This document shows positions 8,491-13,436 of a stretch of DNA of 14,128 nucleotides, piece by piece. The position numbers and the translations under genes are program-made. The DNA is from DATGFB01 sp032160545 (GTDB lineage: Bacteria; Actinomycetota; Actinomycetes; Mycobacteriales; Jatrophihabitantaceae): the NCBI GenBank assembly GCA_032160545.1, contig JAVHVN010000131.1, positions 1-14,128 of the forward strand, written 5' to 3'. Under the pieces are notes generated by a model. The model ran no database searches, was not told the origin of the DNA, and worked only from the letters and a program-made list of their open reading frames with translations. Every line of letters starts with the position of its first letter. Positions within the stretch are counted from its first letter, which is position 1.

Positions 8491-9093
8491 ATGTTCATGC
8501 AGGTGATCCGAGGGCGGGTGGCCGACGAGGCCGGACTCCGCAAGAGCTTCGACCGGTGGATGTCGGAGCTGCGCCCGGGAGCCGAGGGCTACCTCGGCAC
8601 GACCGCAGGCTTCACCGACGGCGGCGAGATGATCGCGCTCGCGCGCTTCGAGTCGGCCGCGGCCGCGAAGCACAACAGCGATCGCCCCGAACAGAGCAAA
8701 TGGGCTGCCGAGGTCGGTTCCGAGCTCGACGGCGAGCCGACGTTCATCGATATCGACGACGCGCACGAGTGGCTGGGCGGCGGCTCGGACGACGCCGGGT
8801 TCGTCCAGGTCATGATCGGCCAGAGCCCCGACGTCGAAGCCTTGCTCGCGCGCAGCGACGGAGAGGAGGAGCAGCTGCGTGCCGCCCGTCCCGAGATCAT
8901 CGGCGGCACCTTCGGCCGGTTCGGCGACAACGGCTACGTTCAGGCGGTCTACTTCCGGTCCGAGGACGCGGCCCGGGAGAAGGAGTCGAGCGAGCCGCCG
9001 CCGGAGGTCAAGGCGATGGTCGAGGACTTCCAGCGTCTGCTCGGCGACGTCACCTACGTCGACCTGCACGAGCCGCTGCTCTACTCGCGCTGA
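8491..9093 (+). CDS. Uncharacterised protein with two tandem dimeric alpha/beta-barrel (ABM-like) halves
   Basis: Soluble protein of 200 residues, acidic, no signal peptide or membrane segment. The two halves look alike: MFMQVIRGRV (1-10) matches GFVQVMIGQS (103-112). RPGAEGYLGTTAGFTDGGEMIALARFES (28-55, read in parts) lines up with RPEIIGGTFGRFGDNGYVQAVYFRS in the second half, and TFIDIDD (84-90) lines up with TYVDLHE near the C-terminus. This is the pattern of duplicated ferredoxin-like, antibiotic-biosynthesis-monooxygenase or EthD-like domains that form an intramolecular barrel. No haem, flavin or catalytic residues can be named. The start at ATG 8491 has GGGGG 8 nt upstream. ATG 8473 in the same frame would add six residues but sits against a hairpin. 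It lies between rsmI and metG; no functional link is evident. The coding call is strong and the function unknown. Confidence 0.82.
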   Translation: MFMQVIRGRVADEAGLRKSFDRWMSELRPGAEGYLGTTAGFTDGGEMIALARFESAAAAKHNSDRPEQSKWAAEVGSELDGEPTFIDIDDAHEWLGGGSDDAGFVQVMIGQSPDVEALLARSDGEEEQLRAARPEIIGGTFGRFGDNGYVQAVYFRSEDAAREKESSEPPPEVKAMVEDFQRLLGDVTYVDLHEPLLYSR

Positions 9094-9100
9094 GCACGGA

Positions 9101-9128
9101 TTCGGCGCGGCGAAACCGGCCGCGCCGA
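9101..9128 (+). terminator. Hairpin between the ABM-like gene and metG
   Basis: TCGGCGCGGC (9102-9111) pairs with GCCGCGCCGA (9119-9128), a perfect 10-bp stem with a 7-nt loop, 8 nt after the preceding stop codon. No T-run follows, but the position and GC-rich stem suit a terminator that insulates metG, whose own -10 element begins 5 nt further on. Confidence 0.6.
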
Positions 9129-9133
9129 GTCAC

Positions 9134-9139
9134 TAGGCT
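9134..9139 (+). promoter_or_regulatory. -10 element of metG; leaderless mRNA
   Basis: TAGGCT matches TANNNT and is separated by 6 nt from the metG GTG, so transcription should start at the start codon itself. No Shine-Dalgarno sequence lies before this GTG, which supports a leaderless message. The -35 region falls within the preceding hairpin and shows no clear match. A leaderless metG also rules out a T-box or SAM leader. Confidence 0.55.
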
Positions 9140-9145
9140 TGGCGC

Positions 9146-10948
9146 GTGAACGAGCAGATACTCACCGCCGTCGCGTGGCCCTACGCGAACGGGCCGCGGC
9201 ACATCGGGCACGTCGCGGGTTTCGGCGTGCCGTCGGACGTCTTCAGCCGCTACCAGCGGATGGCCGGCAACAACGTGCTGATGGTGAGCGGCACCGACGA
9301 GCACGGCACGCCGATCCAGGTGCAGGCCGACAAGGAGGGCGTCAGCCCTCGCGAACTCGCCGACCGCAACGCGCTCGTCATCGCCAAGGACCTGAAGGAT
9401 CTCGGCCTCTCCTACGACCTGTTCACCCGCACGACGACGAACAACCACTACGCGATCGCGCAGGAGATCTTCCTGGGCCTGCTGAAGAACGGGTACGTGA
9501 TCCCGCAGAAGCAGCTCGGCGCGATCAGCCCGTCCACCGGGCGCACGCTGCCCGACCGCTACATCGAGGGCACCTGCCCGATCTGCGGGTACCCGGCCGC
9601 GCGTGGCGACCAGTGCGACAACTGCGGCAACCAGCTCGACCCGATCGACCTGATCAACCCGGTGTCGCGCATCAACGGCGAGACGCCGAAGTTCGTCGAG
9701 ACCGAACAGCTGATGCTCGACCTGCCGGCCTTCGGCGAGGTTCTCGCCAACTGGCTGCGCAAGCAGGCGCACTGGCGCCCCAACGTGCAGAAGTTCAGCC
9801 TCAACCTGCTGGACGACCTCAAGCCTCGCTCGTACACCCGTGACCTCGAGTGGGGCATCCCGGTGCCGCTGGACGGCTGGCGGGACCGCCCCGACAAGCG
9901 CATCTACGTCTGGTTCGACGCGGTGGTCGGCTACCTGTCGGCCTCGATCGAGTGGGCGCAGCGCAGCGGCGACCCCGAGGCCTGGCGGGCATGGTGGCAG
10001 GACGAGAGCGCCCGGCACTACTACTTCATGGGCAAGGACAACATCGTCTTCCACGCCGAGATCTGGCCGGCGATGCTGATGGGCTACTCGGGGATCGGTG
10101 CCAAGGGCGGCACACCGGGCTCCCTGGGCCGGCTCGAGCTGCCGTACGAGGTGGTCTCCAGCGAGTTCCTGACGATGGAGGGCCGCAAGTTCTCCTCGTC
10201 GCGCAATGTCGTGATCTACGTCGGCGACATGCTCTCGCGCTACGACCCGGACGCGCTGCGCTACTACCTCGCGGTCGCGGGCCCCGAGAACCAGGACACC
10301 GACTTCACCTGGGCCGAGTTCCTGCGGCGCAACAACGACGAGCTCGTCGCAGGCTGGGGCAACCTGGTGAACCGGACCATCTCGATGACGGCCAAGAACC
10401 TGGGTGACGTGCCGGCGCCGGGCGTGCTCACCGACGCCGACAACCAGCTGCTCGCCACCTCGAAGGCCGCCTTCCTGACGGTCGGCGACCTGCTCGCGCG
10501 CTCGCGGCAGAAGCAGGCCATCGGCGAGGTCATGTCCGTGGTCGGCGCGGCGAACAAGTACCTCTCCGACATGGAGCCGTGGAAGCTGCGCTCGTCCGAC
10601 CCGGACCGGATGGCGAGCGTGCTGCACGTCGCCCTGCAGGTGGTCGACGACGCCAAGACCATGCTCACGCCGTTCCTGCCCTCGTCGTCGGCGAAGGTGC
10701 ACCGGCTGCTCGGCGGCGGGGGTGAGTGGGCCGCCATGCCCGACCTCGTCGAGATCGACGAGCCGACCGCGGCCGGCTCGCCGTCGTACTCCGTGCTCAC
10801 CGGCGACTACGACACGGGCGCGCGGTGGGAGTCGGTGCCGGTCGAGGTCGGGCGGCCGCTCGCGCCACCGACGCCGGTGTTCACCAAGCTCGACCCGTCC
10901 ATCGTCGACGAGGAGCTGGCCCGGCTCGAGGGCGGTGCCGAGTCCTGA
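9146..10948 (+). CDS. metG: Methionyl-tRNA synthetase
   Basis: Class I aminoacyl-tRNA synthetase charging tRNA-Met and initiator tRNA. It has 600 residues, the full catalytic core plus helical anticodon-binding domain; the extra tRNA-binding C-terminal domain of longer MetRS is absent. Seen: N-terminal AVAWPYANGPRHIGH with the HIGH signature at 19-22, a zinc knuckle with Cys144, Cys147, Cys157 and Cys160, the WFDAVVGYLSAS region, GKDNIVFH, the KMSKS-loop equivalent KFSSS at 348-352, and NLVNRT in the anticodon-binding part. KFSSS replaces KMSKS but keeps the first Lys; I believe such variants are usual in actinobacterial MetRS. The GTG start is set by the -10 element 6 nt upstream. It is followed closely by tatD and rpf, an order conserved in actinobacteria. 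Confidence 0.98.
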   Translation: MNEQILTAVAWPYANGPRHIGHVAGFGVPSDVFSRYQRMAGNNVLMVSGTDEHGTPIQVQADKEGVSPRELADRNALVIAKDLKDLGLSYDLFTRTTTNNHYAIAQEIFLGLLKNGYVIPQKQLGAISPSTGRTLPDRYIEGTCPICGYPAARGDQCDNCGNQLDPIDLINPVSRINGETPKFVETEQLMLDLPAFGEVLANWLRKQAHWRPNVQKFSLNLLDDLKPRSYTRDLEWGIPVPLDGWRDRPDKRIYVWFDAVVGYLSASIEWAQRSGDPEAWRAWWQDESARHYYFMGKDNIVFHAEIWPAMLMGYSGIGAKGGTPGSLGRLELPYEVVSSEFLTMEGRKFSSSRNVVIYVGDMLSRYDPDALRYYLAVAGPENQDTDFTWAEFLRRNNDELVAGWGNLVNRTISMTAKNLGDVPAPGVLTDADNQLLATSKAAFLTVGDLLARSRQKQAIGEVMSVVGAANKYLSDMEPWKLRSSDPDRMASVLHVALQVVDDAKTMLTPFLPSSSAKVHRLLGGGGEWAAMPDLVEIDEPTAAGSPSYSVLTGDYDTGARWESVPVEVGRPLAPPTPVFTKLDPSIVDEELARLEGGAES

Positions 10949-10993
10949 TCGGGGAGAGGAACCGGGCCCAGCGGCCACGTTCTCTCCCCGATC
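10947..10993 (+). terminator. 12-bp hairpin spanning the metG stop and the metG-tatD gap
   Basis: GATCGGGGAGAG (10947-10958) pairs perfectly with CTCTCCCCGATC (10982-10993). Three further inner pairs form (10960-10962 with 10979-10981) after one bulged G. The left arm includes two bases of the metG stop codon, and the right arm ends 4 nt before the tatD GTG at 10998. There is no T-tract. It may be a terminator, a partial terminator between metG and tatD, or an RNA-stability element. Confidence 0.55.
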
Positions 10994-10997
10994 GGCC

Positions 10998-11783
10998 GTG
11001 TTCGACGCGCACACCCACCTCGACGCGATGGCGCAGCGCGCGGGTCTGGTGCCGGACGCCGCGTTCGTGGCCGGCGTCATGGCCGAGGCGCGGGCCGCGG
11101 GCGTCACCGCCGTGGTGACCGTCGGCGACACCCTCGAATCGAGCCGGTGGTGCGTCGACGCCGCCCGCGCGCATCCCGACGTCTACGCGGCGGTCGCCGT
11201 GCACCCGACCGAGATCGCCGGCCTCGACGACGACGGGTACGCCGAGCTCGAGCGCCTTGCTGCGGACCCGAACGTGGTCGCCATCGGCGAGACCGGCCTG
11301 GACTACTACTGGGACCGCACCGAGCCCGCGGACCAGCAGGCACACTTCCGCAGGCACATCGAGCTGGCGAAGCGGGCCGGCAAGCCGCTGATGATCCACG
11401 ACCGCGACGCGCATGCGGACGTCCTGCGGATCCTGCGCGAGCAGGGTGCGCCCGAACAGGTCGTCTTCCACTCCTTCTCCGGCGACGTGGCCATGGCCGA
11501 GGAGTGCGCGGCCGCCGGGTACGTCCTGTCCTTCTCGGGCGTGGTGACGTTCCGCAACGCACCGGCGCTGCGGGCCGCTGCTGCGGTCACGCCGCTAAGC
11601 CGGGTGCTCGTCGAGACCGATGCGCCGTTCCTGACCCCCCACCCGCACCGGGGCACGCCCAACCGGCCCGCGCTGCTGCCGCTGACCGCCCGCGCGCTGG
11701 CCGCGGCAATGGGCATCGAGATCGACACCCTGGCCCGGGCCGTCCGGGCGACGGGGGAGTCGATCTTCGCGATCGCGTTCTGA
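10998..11783 (+). CDS. tatD: TatD-family metal-dependent hydrolase (DNase)
   Basis: TIM-barrel amidohydrolase-like phosphodiesterase of the TatD/YcfH group, 261 residues, normal length. Family members act as metal-dependent 3'-5' exonucleases in DNA quality control. All expected metal ligands are visible: His5 and His7 in FDAHTHLD, Glu98 in AIGETGLDYYW, His134 in MIHDRDAH, His158 in HSFSG, and Asp208 in VETDAPFLTPHPHRG. Start choice is uncertain. GTG 10998 falls just before the conserved HxH strand, but has no Shine-Dalgarno sequence. GTG 10935, in frame and overlapping metG by 14 nt, would add 21 low-complexity residues and translate through the hairpin. The position between metG and rpf matches other actinobacteria (M. 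tuberculosis Rv1008). Confidence 0.95.
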   Translation: MFDAHTHLDAMAQRAGLVPDAAFVAGVMAEARAAGVTAVVTVGDTLESSRWCVDAARAHPDVYAAVAVHPTEIAGLDDDGYAELERLAADPNVVAIGETGLDYYWDRTEPADQQAHFRRHIELAKRAGKPLMIHDRDAHADVLRILREQGAPEQVVFHSFSGDVAMAEECAAAGYVLSFSGVVTFRNAPALRAAAAVTPLSRVLVETDAPFLTPHPHRGTPNRPALLPLTARALAAAMGIEIDTLARAVRATGESIFAIAF

Positions 11784-11889
11784 GCCCGCCAGATCTGTCC
11801 GATTCGTCCGGTCCAGGCGCGATTGTGGCCGCCTTCACAAAAGATGCTTGCTGTTGCATGCACCACTGGAACCGTCCGATCCGCGCCCG

Positions 11890-11915
11890 CCCGAGTCGAT
11901 CTTTCGGGTCTTTTT
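11890..11915 (+). terminator. Weak intrinsic-terminator-like hairpin with T-run downstream of tatD
   Basis: CCCGA (11890-11894) pairs with TCGGG (11904-11908) across a 9-nt loop, followed by TCTTTTT (11909-11915). The T-run is the only good one in the window, but the stem is short and the site is 107 nt past the tatD stop. It is plausible as the tatD terminator or as the end of a small RNA. Confidence 0.35.
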
Positions 11916-12006
11916 CCACACCCCCCGCACCCTGGGGGACAGAGCCGGTTGTTCTGATCAGATCGAGAACCTGTTCTGGCACGGCTCACAGCTGTCAGCG
12001 CTGTCA

Positions 12007-12040
12007 CCGGCAAGCGGCTGACCCGGTCAGCGCCTGCCGG
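12007..12040 (+). repeat. Inverted repeat upstream of the rpf promoter
   Basis: CCGGCA (12007-12012) pairs with TGCCGG (12035-12040), GC (12014-12015) with GC (12032-12033), and inside lies the near-perfect palindrome GCTGACCCGGTCAGC (12017-12031). It ends 17 nt before the -35 element of rpf, a position suited to either a terminator for upstream transcripts or an operator for a dimeric regulator. No regulator can be named. Confidence 0.45.
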
Positions 12041-12057
12041 AATCGCGCGCGCCGAGT

Positions 12058-12096
12058 TTGAAGCGCTTCCGAACCGCTCGTTACGGTGCTGTGACC
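12058..12096 (+). promoter_or_regulatory. Promoter of the first rpf gene
   Basis: TTGAAG (12058-12063) and TACGGT (12082-12087) are separated by 18 nt, the best -35/-10 pair in the window. The expected start near 12094 gives a 5' leader of roughly 46 nt with AGGGGAG as ribosome-binding site. The 18 nt CGTTACGGTGCTGTGACC (12079-12096) recur with three changes before the second rpf gene (13382-13399). Confidence 0.65.
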
Positions 12097-12139
12097 AACG
12101 AGTACGCGAAGAGTGCGACAGACGAGGGGAGATCACCAA

Positions 12140-13261
12140 GTGCGTCGCAGCCTCAAGTACGGCCTCTACGGTGCTGTACTAGCTGGAGTCCTGGGCGGTA
12201 CCGCCGCCTTCGCGACGAACGCGAACGCAACGGCCGTCACCCTGGTGGTGGACGGGCAGAGCAAATCAATCCATTCGACGGCTCACAACGTGGGTGGTGT
12301 GCTCGACGGCGCCGGCTACCACGTGAGCGCACACGACATCGTGGCGCCGGGCGTCGGTTCGAGCGTCAGCAACGGCACCAAGATCGTCCTCAACCGGGGC
12401 CGGCTGCTGCACCTGACCGTGGACGGCAAGCCGAAGGACGTCTGGACGACGGCGCCGACCGTCGCGGCCGCGCTGGCCCAGCTCGGCTACACCGCGGACA
12501 ACTTCGTGTCGGTGTCGCGTTCGACGCGGCTGCCGCTCGACCCGACCGCGATCACGCTGCGCGCTCCCAAGAGCGTCGTGGTGGCTGCCGACGGCAAGGT
12601 CAAGAAGGTCCGCAGCACCGACGCCACCGTCGGTGACCTGCTGAAGGACCTGCACGTGACGCTCGGCAGCAAGGACCATGTCTCGCCGAGCACCAGCAAG
12701 CCGCTCGCCAACGGGCTCAAGATCGCGGTGGCCCGCATCTCGCTCAAGCGGGTCACTGCGCGTGAGTCGCTCGCCTTCTCGGTGTCGCGGCAGAACGATG
12801 CCTCGATGTACCAGGGCGACAGCCAGGTCGTCACCTACGGTGCGTCCGGCTCGGCCCAGGTGACCTACGACGAGACGTTCACCAACGGCAAGCTCACCGG
12901 CAAGCACGAGGTGACCCGCAAGCTGCTGGCCGCGCCGACGACGCAGGTCGAGAAGGTAGGCACCAAGGCACGTCCGGCGGCGCCTGCTCCTGCGCCGGCT
13001 CCGGCCCCGGCGGCCTCGACCGGCGGCCTCAACTGGGACGCCGTGGCGGCCTGCGAGTCGGGCGGCAACTGGCACATCAACACCGGCAACGGTTTCTACG
13101 GTGGCCTGCAGTTCGACTCCGGTACCTGGCTGTCGAACGGCGGCGGCGCCTACGCGTCGCGTGCCGACCTGGCCTCCCGCGAGCAGCAGATCGCGGTTGC
13201 CAACCGGCTCTACGCCGCCCGCGGGTCCAGCCCGTGGCCGGTCTGCGGCGCCAACCTGTAG
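12140..13261 (+). CDS. rpfB: Resuscitation-promoting factor, RpfB type (DUF348 x3 - G5 - Rpf domain)
   Basis: Secreted or membrane-anchored peptidoglycan-cleaving enzyme that promotes regrowth of dormant actinobacterial cells. 373 residues. Seen: a signal/anchor (RRSLKYGLYGAVLAGVLGG, then possible cleavage near ANA-TA around 30), three DUF348 repeats (about 33-70, 90-131 and 146-189), a G5 domain (about 199-275), a Pro/Ala linker (279-292), and a C-terminal lysozyme-like Rpf domain (296-373) with catalytic Glu306 in ACESGGNW and Cys305/Cys369 likely forming the conserved disulfide. Domain order equals M. tuberculosis RpfB. Start GTG 12140 has GGGGAG 8 nt upstream; GTG 12113 in frame lacks a good site and a signal at the right place. 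It follows metG and tatD as in other actinobacteria, with its own promoter and a strong terminator after the stop. Confidence 0.97.
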   Translation: MRRSLKYGLYGAVLAGVLGGTAAFATNANATAVTLVVDGQSKSIHSTAHNVGGVLDGAGYHVSAHDIVAPGVGSSVSNGTKIVLNRGRLLHLTVDGKPKDVWTTAPTVAAALAQLGYTADNFVSVSRSTRLPLDPTAITLRAPKSVVVAADGKVKKVRSTDATVGDLLKDLHVTLGSKDHVSPSTSKPLANGLKIAVARISLKRVTARESLAFSVSRQNDASMYQGDSQVVTYGASGSAQVTYDETFTNGKLTGKHEVTRKLLAAPTTQVEKVGTKARPAAPAPAPAPAPAASTGGLNWDAVAACESGGNWHINTGNGFYGGLQFDSGTWLSNGGGAYASRADLASREQQIAVANRLYAARGSSPWPVCGANL

Positions 13262-13267
13262 GCAGTC

Positions 13268-13312
13268 GCACACGGCCCGGCCGGACTCCTTGTCCGGCCG
13301 GGCGTCGTGTGC
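13268..13312 (+). terminator. Strong terminator after the first rpf gene
   Basis: GCCCGGCCGGAC (13275-13286) pairs with GTCCGGCCGGGC (13292-13303) over a 5-nt loop. After a 2-nt bulge, GCACACG (13268-13274) pairs with CGTGTGC (13306-13312), giving 19 base pairs starting 6 nt after the stop codon. No T-tract is present. This is the most convincing terminator in the right half and separates the two rpf transcripts. Confidence 0.8.
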
Positions 13313-13331
13313 CGGCGCGACCTTCGCGCCG
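13313..13331 (+). repeat. Second short hairpin directly after the rpf terminator
   Basis: CGGCGCGA (13313-13320) pairs with TCGCGCCG (13324-13331) with a 3-nt loop, immediately behind the larger terminator hairpin. It may reinforce termination or belong to the control region of the next gene. Confidence 0.5.
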
Positions 13332-13381
13332 AATGTTCTGTCCGAATCCCTAACCCGGCCTCGCCCTTGCGCCGAGCTGTC

Positions 13382-13428
13382 CGTTACAGTTCCGTGACCG
13401 TTCGGACCGCGGGGGTAACCCGAAGGAG
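13382..13428 (+). promoter_or_regulatory. Promoter core and ribosome-binding site of the second rpf-type gene
   Basis: CGTTACAGTTCCGTGACC (13382-13399) matches 15 of 18 bases of the element before the first rpf gene and contains the -10 TACAGT (13385-13390). No matching -35 at 17-18 nt is obvious. AAGGAG (13423-13428) is an excellent Shine-Dalgarno 8 nt before TTG 13437 and decides that start. TTCGG (13401-13405) can pair with CCGAA (13420-13424), partly overlapping the ribosome-binding site. Confidence 0.6.
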
Positions 13429-13436
13429 TTCAGTTC

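Larger units (their letters stand above)
11784..12139. other. 356-nt intergenic region between tatD and rpf, rich in inverted repeats
   Basis: No convincing gene. It is less GC-rich near 11835-11862 (ACAAAAGATGC, then the 8-bp palindrome TGCATGCA), followed by a hairpin with T-run, six C residues (11921-11926), an inverted repeat GAGCCG (11942-11947)/CGGCTC (11982-11987) enclosing the palindrome TCTGATCAGA (11953-11962), the repeats GCTGTCA (11991-11997 and 12000-12006), and a larger hairpin at 12007-12040. The rpf promoter follows at 12058-12087. Most of this lies upstream of that promoter, so it may be a control region, an unrecognised small RNA or the tatD 3' end. A c-di-AMP riboswitch, known before some actinobacterial rpf genes, was looked for and its GGGGGACCCA-like core was not found. 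Confidence 0.6.

Noticed and set aside
5835..8543. 902-codon minus-strand frame containing pmt
   Set aside because: Everything upstream of GTG 7427 is antisense to rsmI with no family features. The real protein starts where Pmt homology begins, next to a -10 element.
9094..9145. T-box or SAM-responsive leader for metG
   Set aside because: The spacer is 52 nt, occupied by a simple hairpin and a -10 element directly at the GTG, leaving no room for a leader RNA.
9050..11131. 693-codon minus-strand open frame opposite metG
   Set aside because: Shadow frame produced by high GC and codon bias of metG. Composition is rich in His, Arg and Val-Glu-Asp runs with no domain.
11912..11920. TTTTCCACA resembling a DnaA box
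   Set aside because: Single copy with a mismatch to the consensus. No cluster of boxes and no dnaA or dnaN nearby, so no case for an origin.
11861..12061. Small open frame in the tatD-rpf spacer starting with ATG near 11857 (MHHWNRPIR...)
   Set aside because: No ribosome-binding site, Arg/Pro/Ser-rich composition typical of random GC-rich frames, and it crosses several inverted repeats.
12094..12139. c-di-AMP (ydaO-type) riboswitch before the first rpf gene
   Set aside because: The predicted leader is only about 46 nt and lacks the conserved core. The upstream spacer also lacks it.
12266..13273. 335-codon minus-strand open frame opposite the first rpf gene
   Set aside because: Shadow of an unmistakable plus-strand gene with complete domains. 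No start signal or recognisable protein is present.
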